Assembly: GCF_022346885.1 (NCBI RefSeq)
Contig: NZ_JAKRNK010000001.1
Span: 248,001-312,000, forward strand
DNA from: Paenibacillus sp. ACRRX
GTDB lineage: Bacteria; Bacillota; Bacilli; Paenibacillales; Paenibacillaceae
Direction: 5' to 3'
Length of the DNA: 64,000 bases
Shown here: positions 27,821 through 36,391 of the stretch, piece by piece
Layout of the letters: every line of letters begins with the position of its first letter
Position numbering within the stretch: the stretch's first letter is position 1
The notes under the pieces: generated by a model
What the model was told of the DNA's origin: nothing
Seen by the model: only the letters and a program-made list of their open reading frames with translations
The model's database searches: none
Translations under genes and position numbers: made by a program

Positions 27821-28648
27821 ATGGATTGGTTGATTGGGCTGGCAGGAAGTATTATCGTTGCCGGACTGGCATATCGAAAAAGATCTTTGACGCAATCGGG
27901 CGCACTGGCGGCGGTTGTCATGGGGACGGTTTACTATGGAAGCGGGAGCTTGATCTGGTTTGGGCTGCTGCTGACCTTTTTTATAACGTCGACATTTTGG
28001 TCCAAATGGAATAAACGAAAGAAAAGCCGCTTCGATCAGATCTATGAGAAGACAGGGGAAAGGGACGCTCATCAGGTCATGGCCAATGGTGGCCTCGGCA
28101 TGTTGCTATGCGTCTGTAATGCTATATTTCCGCACCCCGGATGGCTGTTCTCCTTTGCAGGTGTCATGGCTACCGTTAATGCAGATACATGGGCCACAGA
28201 GATTGGCAGTCTTAGTCGATCTTTGCCGCGCTCCGTGCTGACTGGCAAGCGAGTGCCTGCAGGAACTTCAGGGGCTGTATCCACGATCGGGACAATAGCT
28301 ACCATACTGGGTGCTGCGACAATTGGGGGTGCTGCTGTCGTTTGCCTGTACATTGCTGCTGATCCGGCATTTTCAATCCCATATCAATGGAGTCTGCTAA
28401 TCTTGATTGGCATATGCGGCACGGTTGGTGGTATCGTCGGCGCTTTTACCGATTCATTTCTTGGGGCGACGATTCAAGCGGCTTACCATTGTGAGAAGTG
28501 TGGTGCGAACACGGAGAGAACGACTCACTGCGGGCAACCAACAACACTGGTGAAAGGTTTTCGCTGGATGACTAACGATATCGTAAATGGGGTTAGTTCG
28601 GTATTCGGAGGCGTGATAGCGTGGTTGATAGGCATATTTTGGTTATAA
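27821..28648 (+). CDS. DUF92 family integral membrane protein
   Basis: A 275-residue protein with about six to seven membrane spans. The family features seen are RSLTQSGALAAVVMGTVYYG near residue 25, GERDAHQVMANGGLGMLLC and NADTWATEIGSLSRSLPR. The last resembles the cytidylyltransferase/kinase-like motif shared with plant VTE6 (phytyl-phosphate kinase). A CEKCGANTERTTHCG segment near residue 220 could bind metal. Bacterial function is not established. It follows the FAH gene by 8 bp. Confidence 0.85.
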   Translation: MDWLIGLAGSIIVAGLAYRKRSLTQSGALAAVVMGTVYYGSGSLIWFGLLLTFFITSTFWSKWNKRKKSRFDQIYEKTGERDAHQVMANGGLGMLLCVCNAIFPHPGWLFSFAGVMATVNADTWATEIGSLSRSLPRSVLTGKRVPAGTSGAVSTIGTIATILGAATIGGAAVVCLYIAADPAFSIPYQWSLLILIGICGTVGGIVGAFTDSFLGATIQAAYHCEKCGANTERTTHCGQPTTLVKGFRWMTNDIVNGVSSVFGGVIAWLIGIFWL

Positions 28649-28746
28649 GCCATATAAATCGACAATAACGGCTTCCCATGTTATATTCGAAGGAGCAGCA
28701 TCTAGAGCATTAAGCCTGATAGGCAATTGCCGAAGGAGGTGAGCCG

Positions 28747-29322
28747 GTGAGTTACGGTCAAGGAGACAAACTGCATTTGATACTGGATGCGGCTTATGAA
28801 CTCTTCGGTTCCGATGGCTTCTACGAAACAAAGATGTCCGATATTGCCGATAAGGCGGGCATTGCCAAAGGAACGCTATATTTGTATTTTAATAGCAAGG
28901 AACAGCTGTTTACGGCGATGTCGCAGCGTGATTTTGATCATTTTCTAGGTGATTTGGAGTTTGGTTTGAACCAATTCAACTCGCTGGAAGAGCAATTGCG
29001 ATTTATTGCAGGACATCATCTAAGATATTATTATGAGCGTAAGCGATATACGAAGTTATTTTTTAAAGCACCTAATAACGACCCGGATATGATGGAAGTG
29101 ATTCGGAGCTTTATGCAGCGTTATATGAACCTGATGGCAAATGCGTTTGCACAGTTTGGGCTGCTTGAACCCATGCTGCATGCGAAGTCTTATGCTGGCA
29201 TGTTAGATATGATTAAGATGGACATGATTTTTAGTCCGGAATTTGTCGAGCAGGACATGGACAAGCGTGTCCAATTTGCAGCCGAGCTGTTTATGAACGG
29301 ATGCAAGTCTGACCTCAGGTGA
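28747..29322 (+). CDS. TetR/AcrR family transcriptional regulator
   Basis: A 191-residue protein. The N-terminal HTH (residues about 8-55) reads LILDAAYELFGSDGFYETKM then SDIADKAGIAKGTLYLYF, a textbook TetR DNA-binding domain. The C-terminal ligand domain is poorly conserved. GTG start at 28747 is preceded by AAGGAGGTGAGCC. The closest possible target is the ABC-F gene downstream or an unlinked efflux system. Confidence 0.92.
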   Translation: MSYGQGDKLHLILDAAYELFGSDGFYETKMSDIADKAGIAKGTLYLYFNSKEQLFTAMSQRDFDHFLGDLEFGLNQFNSLEEQLRFIAGHHLRYYYERKRYTKLFFKAPNNDPDMMEVIRSFMQRYMNLMANAFAQFGLLEPMLHAKSYAGMLDMIKMDMIFSPEFVEQDMDKRVQFAAELFMNGCKSDLR

Positions 29323-29340
29323 TGAAGAGTGTAATCGTGT

Positions 29341-29372
29341 AAAGGGAGGACCTCTGGTTCTCCCTTTTTATA
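29341..29372 (+). terminator. Rho-independent terminator after tetR-like gene
   Basis: AAGGGAGGACC pairs with GGTTCTCCCTT around a TCT loop and is followed by five T. It separates the regulator from the ABC-F gene. Confidence 0.85.
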
Positions 29373-29432
29373 AGATTCAGGGTAAGTGCTAGGAACAGCA
29401 GGGATAGTTAGGAAATGGAGGCTTACAGCAGC

Positions 29433-31391
29433 ATGCATGTAATGACGATTGAGCAGCTTAGTAAAAGTTACGGGGAGAAAACGTTATTTAAAGACGTTTC
29501 TTTTGGCATAGAGAAGGGAGATCGCTTCGGGATCATCGGAGTAAATGGGACAGGTAAGTCCACATTTTTGAAGACGATAGCAGGGTTGGAGCCGATCGAG
29601 TCAGGCAAGATGATGAGAGGCAGCAGCGTATCGGTAGAATACGTGGCACAAGAACCGGAGTTTGATCCGTCGTCAACGGTGTTGGATACGGTAATGAGCG
29701 GCAGTTCTCCTGAGATGACGGCCGTTCGACAATACACAGAGGTGCTGGAAGCGCTTAGCCTTCATCCGGAGGATGCCACGCTCCAGAATCGATTGGTCAA
29801 AGCAAGTGATGACGTGGATCGTTTACAGGCATGGCAGTTGGAAAGTGAAGCCAAGACCATTCTGTCTAAGCTGGGAATCCAGCGTTATCAAGCCAAGATG
29901 GGGGAGCTATCGGGTGGACAACGCAAGCGAGTGGCACTAGCTGCCGGGCTTATACATCAAGCTGATGTTCTCCTCTTGGATGAGCCTACGAACCACGTAG
30001 ATAATGAGACGGTAGCATGGTTGGAGTCGATGCTGCAGAAGCGGACTGGCGCCCTGATTATGATTACGCATGATCGGTATTTCCTAGACCGGGTTGCCAA
30101 CAAGATGATTGAGCTGGACCAGGGGAACGCTTTTTTTTATGAAGCAAACTATACACGGTTTCTGGAGTTGAAAGCAGACCGTGAAGCGCGCGAGGCATCT
30201 GCCGAGGATACGCGACAGAACATATTGCGTCGGGAATTAGCTTGGATCAGACGTGGTGCGAAGGCACGTACGACTAAGCAGAAGGCACGTATTGAACGTT
30301 TTGAAGAGCTGAACTCACAGGGGCCTGCGCAGCGTGATTCCGGAATTGAAGTCTCAACTGCCAGTGCTCGTCTTGGCAAAAAGATTATGGAGATCGATGC
30401 ACTTCGCGCAGAAGCGGACGGACGGGTGCTGTTTCAAGATTTCTCTTATATTGCGGTAGCGGGCGACCGGATTGGAATAATCGGGCTGAACGGCAGCGGT
30501 AAGTCTACGCTGCTGCAAATGATTGCCGGGCGCCGCGAGCCTGAGGCAGGTTCAGTTGTATTAGGCCCGACAGTACGTATTGGCTACTTTACGCAAGAGC
30601 ATGAAGAAATGAATGAATCGATGCGTGTGATTGAATATATACGAGAAGCGGCAGAGACTGTGAGTACTGCGGAAGGTGAGACGATTAGTGCAGCGCAAAT
30701 GCTGGAACGGTTTATGTTCAGTCCAACGATGCAGTGGACCGTGATCGGCAAGTTGTCTGGCGGCGAGAAGCGTCGCTTGCAGTTGCTGCGTATGCTCATG
30801 ACTGCGCCTAACGTACTTTTGCTTGATGAGCCAACCAACGACTTGGATGTGCAGACGCTCGCTGTCCTGGAACAGTATTTAGATGACTTCCCCGGTATTG
30901 TCATCGCGGTGTCACATGATCGCTATTTCTTGGATCGGGTGGCGGAGCGAATCTGGTCATTTGAACAGCAGAATGTCCATCAACATGTTGGAAATTATTC
31001 CGAATACATGGAGTGGAGAGCAGCGAGTGGAATGCCTTCCTTGAGCGAGAGTGCACTAAATGTATCACCTGCTGCTACAAAGTCTGCGGATGTACAAGTG
31101 GATTCGGCGGGAACAGAGGGTGCTGCGGGACGGCAAGAGCGTAAGCCAAAGTTAAAGATGTCTTACAAGGATGAACGAGAGTATGAACAGATTGAAGGCT
31201 GGGTCACTGACACAGAAGCGTTGCTGGAACGGATCACCCGTGACATGGAAGCAGCTTATAGCGATTCCTCTCGTCTACAAGAGCTCATGAAAGAGCAGCG
31301 GGAAGCAGAGTCTAAGTTAGAGCAGTTGATGGATCGATGGACCGAATTGAGCGAGTTGGCGGAGCAGATTGAAGCTTCTAGAGGCTCGTAA
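29433..31391 (+). CDS. ABC-F family ATPase, Uup-like
   Basis: About 652 residues with two ABC domains and no membrane segments. Walker A motifs are GVNGTGKST and GLNGSGKST. Signature motifs are LSGGQRKRVALA and LSGGEKRRLQLL. Walker B is LLLDEPTNHVD and LLLDEPTNDLD. A charged linker of about 80 residues joins the domains. The C-terminal end (KLKMSYKDEREYEQIEGWV) is the coiled-coil DNA/RNA-binding domain of Uup. ABC-F proteins act on ribosomes as translation factors; Uup-type members also affect DNA recombination. ATG at 29433 has GGAGG 11 bases upstream; the earlier ATG overlaps that site. Confidence 0.92.
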   Translation: MHVMTIEQLSKSYGEKTLFKDVSFGIEKGDRFGIIGVNGTGKSTFLKTIAGLEPIESGKMMRGSSVSVEYVAQEPEFDPSSTVLDTVMSGSSPEMTAVRQYTEVLEALSLHPEDATLQNRLVKASDDVDRLQAWQLESEAKTILSKLGIQRYQAKMGELSGGQRKRVALAAGLIHQADVLLLDEPTNHVDNETVAWLESMLQKRTGALIMITHDRYFLDRVANKMIELDQGNAFFYEANYTRFLELKADREAREASAEDTRQNILRRELAWIRRGAKARTTKQKARIERFEELNSQGPAQRDSGIEVSTASARLGKKIMEIDALRAEADGRVLFQDFSYIAVAGDRIGIIGLNGSGKSTLLQMIAGRREPEAGSVVLGPTVRIGYFTQEHEEMNESMRVIEYIREAAETVSTAEGETISAAQMLERFMFSPTMQWTVIGKLSGGEKRRLQLLRMLMTAPNVLLLDEPTNDLDVQTLAVLEQYLDDFPGIVIAVSHDRYFLDRVAERIWSFEQQNVHQHVGNYSEYMEWRAASGMPSLSESALNVSPAATKSADVQVDSAGTEGAAGRQERKPKLKMSYKDEREYEQIEGWVTDTEALLERITRDMEAAYSDSSRLQELMKEQREAESKLEQLMDRWTELSELAEQIEASRGS

Positions 31392-31480
31392 TAGAGACAG
31401 CATTAGTCAAAGACAACCCAACGATTTGCTATAGCGGTTGTTGCTCCCATAGCTAGACATCAATAAAAGGGTTTTACGCG

Positions 31481-31517
31481 GCGACCGCTTCTTGGTATTC
31501 TATAGGGGAGCGGTCGC
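31481..31517 (+). terminator. Stem-loop downstream of the ABC-F gene
   Basis: GCGACCGCT and AGCGGTCGC form a perfect 9-bp stem around a 19-nt loop about 90 bp after the stop. No strong T run follows, so it could be a weak terminator or a remnant. Nothing else is seen in 31392-31699 apart from an AT-rich leader before the HTH-TPR gene. Confidence 0.5.
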
Positions 31518-31699
31518 TTACTAGGTTAGAATACTAGGCTAAGAATGCAGGATTAAGATCGCTCGCTCTTAGCTTCATGGCAAAGGGGGAGTAAAATAAC
31601 GTCTCTATGTTTTTTGAAATAAATAGAACAACACGAAATATTATGGTAATATGTAGGTGGTTGATTCCTATACATAATCCATTAAGTGAGGTGTACCCG

Positions 31700-33007
31700 T
31701 TGACTGATATCTCCGCTTCAACGCTAACGTCGGGGCCGGGGGAACTGATACGAAGTAAACGAATAGATAAGCAGATGACATTACCCCAAGTTTCCGACTT
31801 ATCAGGCATCCCCGAAGGAACTTTGAACCTAATCGAATCAGGCGAGTCAACAGCCCCTGAGTTCCGCAGCTTCTTAGCTATTGCTTCTACCTTACATATT
31901 CCGATCGAAGAGATTACAGAATCCTATATCGAAGTAGAGGGCGGCCCGGAGTCCTTGTTTACCGTTCTGAAGGAATCGATTCCGAGATCGTTGCCTATAC
32001 CATTAATTATGAAAATTGCTACTAATTTCCTCGATATCAATCAGCGTGAAACCTCTGAAGAGTCCGTTGAACGATTATATGCTCTTGCAACCGAAACACA
32101 AGAGATTCCCCGAAAACTTGCCTTGTTTAAAGTGATTAGCCAGTTCACGGACGATCACAGTATTCGCCCTTCTTTGGCTAAGTCATTGCTTCAATCCTAT
32201 CTTATTGAACGCGGTGATTTACGGAGACTAGGAGATACTTACGAATATGGACGAAGTATTCAATATCATGCAAAATTACTTCCAGTAGATGACCAAATCG
32301 TGTATTACTACAAGATCGGAGTACATGCTTACCACTTAGGTAAGTACGAAGAGTGCATCCAACACTGTAAGGAAGTCCTCACCCTTGATTACTCTGAAGG
32401 GACAACTAAGGCAGAGGCCCTGTTATTATCTGCATCAAGCTATTTCCTATTAGGCCTTTTTGATAGCGCCGAAAAATACGTCCGCACTCTAAAAAAATTT
32501 AATTTTCCTTGGCTGAACGATCAAGTGGGTTACTTACAGGCCAAAATTGATAGTAAGAAAATTAGTATCGACTTAGCCATTCTACAGTTAGAGGAATTTT
32601 TGGATAAACACCCACATAAAGTTGTTGTCATGTATGATTTACTAGATTTGTACCTAAAACAACATGACGTGGATGCTATCGAAAGATTAATCAAACACGA
32701 GAAAGACTTTATCGACTTCACGTCAACTAATCATCCACTATTGATTTCTGAACATGCTGATTATTTCTCAAAGAAAAGCGAGTATTATTTTACTATTAAT
32801 AAGCCTGAACAAGCCTTCCATAATTTGTTTAAGAGTATTATAATGTTTATATCTGTTGATAGGCACCGTGAGGCATCGAAAAGCATCGGTATGCTGTTAA
32901 GCGCGATGAGTAGATTCCCTAATGCACTTCACAGTTTTGAAAAAGAATTTCATCAGGTTATTGAGTACTTACAGAACAACAATAACAAGGGAGGCGCCTT
33001 CATATGA
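31700..33007 (+). CDS. HTH-TPR regulator of the RRNPP quorum-sensing type
   Basis: About 435 residues. Residues 12-65 form an XRE-type helix-turn-helix (LIRSKRIDKQMTLPQVSDLS, then GIPEGTLNLIESGES). The remaining 350 residues are alpha-helical with TPR-like units, for example VHAYHLGKYEECIQHCKEV and LLSASSYFLLGLFDSAEKYV. This layout is that of NprR, PlcR, AimR and AloR receptors, which bind re-imported peptides. The start is TTG at 31700, with GAGGTG six bases before; the longer frame from 31607 is not used. Its stop overlaps the ATG of a 33-codon peptide gene (ATGA). Codon use is AT-richer than its left neighbours. Target genes are unknown. Confidence 0.85.
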   Translation: MTDISASTLTSGPGELIRSKRIDKQMTLPQVSDLSGIPEGTLNLIESGESTAPEFRSFLAIASTLHIPIEEITESYIEVEGGPESLFTVLKESIPRSLPIPLIMKIATNFLDINQRETSEESVERLYALATETQEIPRKLALFKVISQFTDDHSIRPSLAKSLLQSYLIERGDLRRLGDTYEYGRSIQYHAKLLPVDDQIVYYYKIGVHAYHLGKYEECIQHCKEVLTLDYSEGTTKAEALLLSASSYFLLGLFDSAEKYVRTLKKFNFPWLNDQVGYLQAKIDSKKISIDLAILQLEEFLDKHPHKVVVMYDLLDLYLKQHDVDAIERLIKHEKDFIDFTSTNHPLLISEHADYFSKKSEYYFTINKPEQAFHNLFKSIIMFISVDRHREASKSIGMLLSAMSRFPNALHSFEKEFHQVIEYLQNNNNKGGAFI

Positions 33008-33105
33008 AAAAAGGAAGAAAAATCGCCCAGGTAGTTTTAATGACCGTTTCACTAGTTGCTGTAATCACTCCATTAGTTGCAAGTGGAGTAATTGTTTCGT
33101 GGTAA
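33004..33105 (+). CDS. Candidate secreted signalling-peptide precursor (33 aa) of the RRNPP system
   Basis: ATG at 33004 overlaps the stop of the regulator, and GGGAGG lies nine bases upstream within the regulator's last codons. The product has a basic N-terminus (MKKGRKIAQ), a hydrophobic core (VVLMTVSLVAVITPLV) and a short polar-hydrophobic tail ASGVIVSW, then TAA. This is the build of Phr/NprX/AimP/AloP pro-peptides: Sec signal followed directly by a 5-8-residue C-terminal pheromone. The likely mature form is within SGVIVSW (inference). A good hairpin terminator 32 bp later closes the two-gene unit. Confidence 0.75.
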   Translation: MKKGRKIAQVVLMTVSLVAVITPLVASGVIVSW

Positions 33106-33136
33106 TTAGCTTTCACAATTTTTTTTAATCAACGTC

Positions 33137-33166
33137 ACAGGCACCTAAACAGGTGTCTGTTTTTAA
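33137..33166 (+). terminator. Rho-independent terminator of the regulator-peptide unit
   Basis: CAGGCACCT and AGGTGTCTG form a stem (one G-U pair) with an AAAC loop and a TTTTT tail. The rest of 33167-33430 is AT-rich and shows no gene. Confidence 0.85.
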
Positions 33167-33430
33167 TTTGGTAGTATATCAATTTGCTTCTTGGCTTTGT
33201 TGTAATTTTGGTAATAAATATCCTCAAGCATCGTTATTCTAATAATTAAGCGAGAGATCTGTTGAAAGCAGTAAAGGTTTATGAGGTATCAAATTCGTTT
33301 GTTATTTGTACTGATTAGGCGGGGAAAACCATCTTTATTTTATGTATTTTTTAGATTACTCATTGGCGTCCATTTATCTATTACGAAGTTGCGATGGCCT
33401 AGTGAAGTTAAAACGTAGAGGAGGAGAGGT

Positions 33431-33709
33431 ATGGATTTTAGTCAGTTTGAACCCATTTTAATCATCATTGCTTTTCTTACTATATATGCTTTGGTAGTCG
33501 TTTTAGCTATTCACTTCATTTTCAGGAAGAATATTTTGTTAAGGAATGATATATTTTTAGGACTTGTAGCACTGGGAGTTCTTGTGTCCTACTACAATTC
33601 ATTCAAGAATAGTAATAATTGGATTCTGTCTATTTTGCTTACAATTGCGTTTATCGGTCTTGCACGACAACAATGGATATACAGAAAAAAGGTAAAGAAT
33701 CAGCCTTGA
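33431..33709 (+). CDS. Small integral membrane protein of unknown function
   Basis: A 92-residue protein with hydrophobic segments at about 8-30 (ILIIIAFLTIYALVVVLAIH), 40-55 and 62-80, and a basic C-terminus (YRKKVKNQP). RBS AGGAGGAGAGG directly precedes the ATG. No family is recognised. It lies about 325 bp after the peptide gene in the same direction, so it is a conceivable target or cargo of the quorum-sensing unit, but no shared motif was found. Confidence 0.65.
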   Translation: MDFSQFEPILIIIAFLTIYALVVVLAIHFIFRKNILLRNDIFLGLVALGVLVSYYNSFKNSNNWILSILLTIAFIGLARQQWIYRKKVKNQP

Positions 33710-33783
33710 GCAAGGGCTTGCTTGAGAGACGCTTATGATCAGAGATGTCAGCAGAAAATAAAGTCCTAGACTGTCGCTGTTTC

Positions 33784-33812
33784 ATTAAACTAACGTGTCC
33801 CGTTAGCTTAAT
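33784..33812. repeat. 12-bp inverted repeat with CGTGTCCCGTTAG core
   Basis: ATTAAACTAACG and CGTTAGCTTAAT flank TGTCC, giving a stem with a single mismatch. The 13-bp core CGTGTCCCGTTAG occurs again at 35753-35765 next to the dispersed repeat there. No coding capacity was found in the rest of 33710-34100, which is AT-rich. Confidence 0.6.
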
Positions 33813-34100
33813 TAATTACCGGTGCAATTCTAATGGCCAACCTGCGTTTTTTTCTGCAAAATAGCACCAAAATTTACTCAAGTTTAGCAATACTAATGAA
33901 TGTATCGATTAGATGATGGATAATAAATTAATGAACAAGGTATATATGTTGAGGATTAAAGATTGTTTGTATAATATTATAAATAAATAGGATTTTGTAA
34001 CGAAACAGATTGAAGAGATCCAGTTAACCTTTGATGAGAACGTTGAGGAATACTTTCAGACACTATTATCCTCGCATAATTTTTTCGAAATGGAGAGTTT

Positions 34101-35546
34101 ATGAAAAAGACTATTGTTTTTGTATTAACGATACTTTTATTATTTTCAGGATTCGCAACACAAAGTTATGCGTCGTTGTCAGATACGCAATCTGCGGCAA
34201 TACAAGCGTTGCTGGATGATGCCGGTCGTATATCAGGTGTGCCGGGAATGTCAATCTCAATACTTGCTGATGATGAAGTGTTCTACTTTTCTTCCGGGTA
34301 TGCAGACCGTGAAAGTGGGTTGTCTGCAAGCGAAAATTCGCTATATGAGCTGGCTTCGTTAAGTAAAGCTTTTACCGGCATGGGGATTCTGCTGATGGAA
34401 GAACAAGGGCTGCTGTCAATGTCAGACTCTATCCAGAAATATTTACCTTGGTTTACGTTAAAATATCATGGGAAACAAGTTGATATGCAAAGTGTGACAC
34501 TCAATAACTTTTTACACCATACTAGCGGCTTAACAAATGGCAGTCTCAATCAAAACATTCCACAAGGCAATACGCAGGATATGTTGCAAAAAACCGTAGA
34601 AATGCACGTAGATTCTGAATTGTCGTTCTATCCTGGTGAGCATTATAATTACGGAACTGTTAATTATGACGTATTAGGTCTGGTTATGGAGATTGTGTCG
34701 GGACAAAGCTATGAAGACTTTATGAAGGAACAGGTATTTCAGCCACTCGGTCTTCACCAGACGTATCTTTATAAAAAAGATGCTCAAGCCACCCGACAGT
34801 TGGCACAGGGCTACCGTTCTTCCTTTTTGATGACAACTCCATATAACGCGCCGGATTTCTCCGGGAATAAACCCGCAGGTTACATCATTTCTTGTACAAA
34901 AGATATGGCGCGTTGGATGGGCATACAGATGGGTATTGTGCAGGACATACCTGAAATATTCCATACGGTTATCGAAAAATCGCATCAAGGTGATATGTCT
35001 GTTCCGGCTGTCAACGAAATGTATTATGCGGCGGGCTGGTCGGTAAACGCCAACCACACGATTATAGAGCACCCAGGGGGCAATCCCAATTTTGGAACCG
35101 AAATGGTCATACTGCTAAATGAACGAACAGCCATCTGCTTGCTGACCAACGGCGCAAATATCAATAGAAGCATGGTACTACAAGTTAAAGATATATTAGA
35201 AGGCAATCTGACGCAGTCATATGGAATAAGCGGCACACAGCTTTTGGACATCGTCTTGTCGTCTACCACAATTATTCTTTGCCTATTGGCTGTTCTGTTC
35301 TTTCTCTTAGGATTACGCAGAAGGAACACGAATGAGCCGCAGCCAATGACAAAAAAGCGAATAATCGTAACAGCTATTTTGCTGATTGCTACGATTGTCC
35401 AGTGTATCATGTGCTTTGCATTAGATTGGTCAGCGATACTTATTTGGCAAACATATAGTGTTCTTACAGCTTTGATTTCGTCGGCATTATTAACAGCAAG
35501 CATTACATGGTTTGTATACACTCACCGATATAATACCTCGCTGTGA
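34101..35546 (+). CDS. Serine hydrolase of the beta-lactamase/penicillin-binding class C family with C-terminal membrane segments
   Basis: A 481-residue protein. A signal peptide is seen (MKKTIVFVLTILLLFSGFAT, cleavage near SYA). The catalytic SxxK motif is LASLSKAF at about residue 90, YxN is HYNYGTVNY at about 180, and the third motif (HxG in place of KTG) is IEHPGGNPNF at about 335. After residue 385 come about three membrane spans (TIILCLLAVLFFLLGL, IIVTAILLIATIVQCIMCF and a last one). Such proteins cleave D-amino-acid peptides or esters outside the membrane. RBS GGAGAG. AT-rich like its neighbours; a terminator follows. Confidence 0.85.
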   Translation: MKKTIVFVLTILLLFSGFATQSYASLSDTQSAAIQALLDDAGRISGVPGMSISILADDEVFYFSSGYADRESGLSASENSLYELASLSKAFTGMGILLMEEQGLLSMSDSIQKYLPWFTLKYHGKQVDMQSVTLNNFLHHTSGLTNGSLNQNIPQGNTQDMLQKTVEMHVDSELSFYPGEHYNYGTVNYDVLGLVMEIVSGQSYEDFMKEQVFQPLGLHQTYLYKKDAQATRQLAQGYRSSFLMTTPYNAPDFSGNKPAGYIISCTKDMARWMGIQMGIVQDIPEIFHTVIEKSHQGDMSVPAVNEMYYAAGWSVNANHTIIEHPGGNPNFGTEMVILLNERTAICLLTNGANINRSMVLQVKDILEGNLTQSYGISGTQLLDIVLSSTTIILCLLAVLFFLLGLRRRNTNEPQPMTKKRIIVTAILLIATIVQCIMCFALDWSAILIWQTYSVLTALISSALLTASITWFVYTHRYNTSL

Positions 35547-35620
35547 AAATAAGCATTTTGTTCGTTCGCCTTATTGGATTATTGTGAAGTAGACATTTGA
35601 TAACAAACAATGTTAGCACA

Positions 35621-35649
35621 AAGGGAGTGTCTGCACACTCCCTATTTTT
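35621..35649 (+). terminator. Rho-independent terminator after the serine hydrolase
   Basis: AAGGGAGTGT and ACACTCCCT pair around CTGC and are followed by ATTTTTC. The T run overlaps the start of the 69-bp dispersed repeat. Confidence 0.85.
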
Positions 35650-35714
35650 CGCCGTTACTTATGGTAGGGTTCACCGCAAATGATCTCAAACTATCCTGCC
35701 CGTTACTTCAATGA
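35645..35714 (+). repeat. 69-bp dispersed repeat, copy B (plus orientation)
   Basis: Starts TTTTCGCCGTTAC and ends CTTCAATGA. It aligns without gaps to the minus strand of 37511-37581 with 56 of 69 positions identical by eye. It is followed by a second repeated core, CGTGTCCCGTTAG, at 35753-35765. No transposase is nearby; the element is too small to encode one. Confidence 0.7.
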
Positions 35715-35885
35715 GCGTTTGACCAGCTGCCTCTATATCATGATTCAGCTATCGTGTCCCGTTAGAATTCCTGTGGAACGAATAATTAGGAGATTGAATA
35801 AGGAAGAGCGCCTCTGTACGATGGGAGTACACAACGGGTCAACAGCCCTTAACCTAAAAATGCTGAAACATTTTTCAAATCACGA

Positions 35886-36246
35886 ATGGTTAATGAATTT
35901 CTTAAGCACTTCGAGAAGTGCATATCTAGGCATTCGGAGGATCAGATTCCAGTTTTTCTTACCATTCAGTCCCGCGTCGCGTATCAATCTGACGATATCC
36001 TCAACCTCGCCAATTCAGCTAGAGGATTTCGTGTCGGGGTCACCTTCATTTCGAACTCGATCATAAGAAAAAGTTTTGGGTAATGTGGGCGGATTGACCT
36101 CCTTCCATCATGCTGATCTTGATTCACGAATTGAAACCGGAATGGTTTTTGCAATTCCCCCAGAAATGCTTGAACGTCAAAATATCGTAGAGGGATGTGC
36201 CTACTACCGCTGCCGCTATAATGATTCTTTCATGCTAAACGATTAA
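35886..36246 (+). pseudogene. Decayed coding remnant, family not recognised
   Basis: Several short open segments in different frames read like protein: an N-terminal piece with LNLANSARGFRVGVTF, then HFELDHKKKFWVMWAD ending at a TGA near 36094-36096. Then, in another frame, a segment with HHADLDSRIETGMVFAI to GCAYYRCRYNDSFMLND closes with TAA at 36246. Joining them needs at least two frame changes, and no good start or ribosome-binding site is seen. I take this as a broken gene; no family was identified. A perfect 16-bp palindrome (GCACTTCGAGAAGTGC) is at 35906-35921 inside it. Confidence 0.4.
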
Positions 36247-36289
36247 TTTTAGTTCGAGGCCAAGGAGAATAGGACATTATATACATAGA

Positions 36290-36327
36290 AAAAGCGAGTC
36301 CCCACTAGAGGACCTCGCTTTTTTCGA
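36290..36327. terminator. Bidirectional hairpin terminator
   Basis: AAAAGCGAG and CTCGCTTTTTT bound a stem with a short internal mismatch; A and T runs flank both sides. It can end the minus-strand lipoprotein gene and anything read from the left. Confidence 0.8.
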
Positions 36328-36391
36328 TTGTTCCACTCTAATAGAAAGTCAACTATTTCTATAATCGTATCCCATTTTCTTGTTTGTTATC

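Noticed and set aside
35680-36066. 128-codon plus-strand open frame
   Set aside because: It starts inside the dispersed repeat, has no ribosome-binding site and has a composition unlike protein; the remnant in this region is in other frames.
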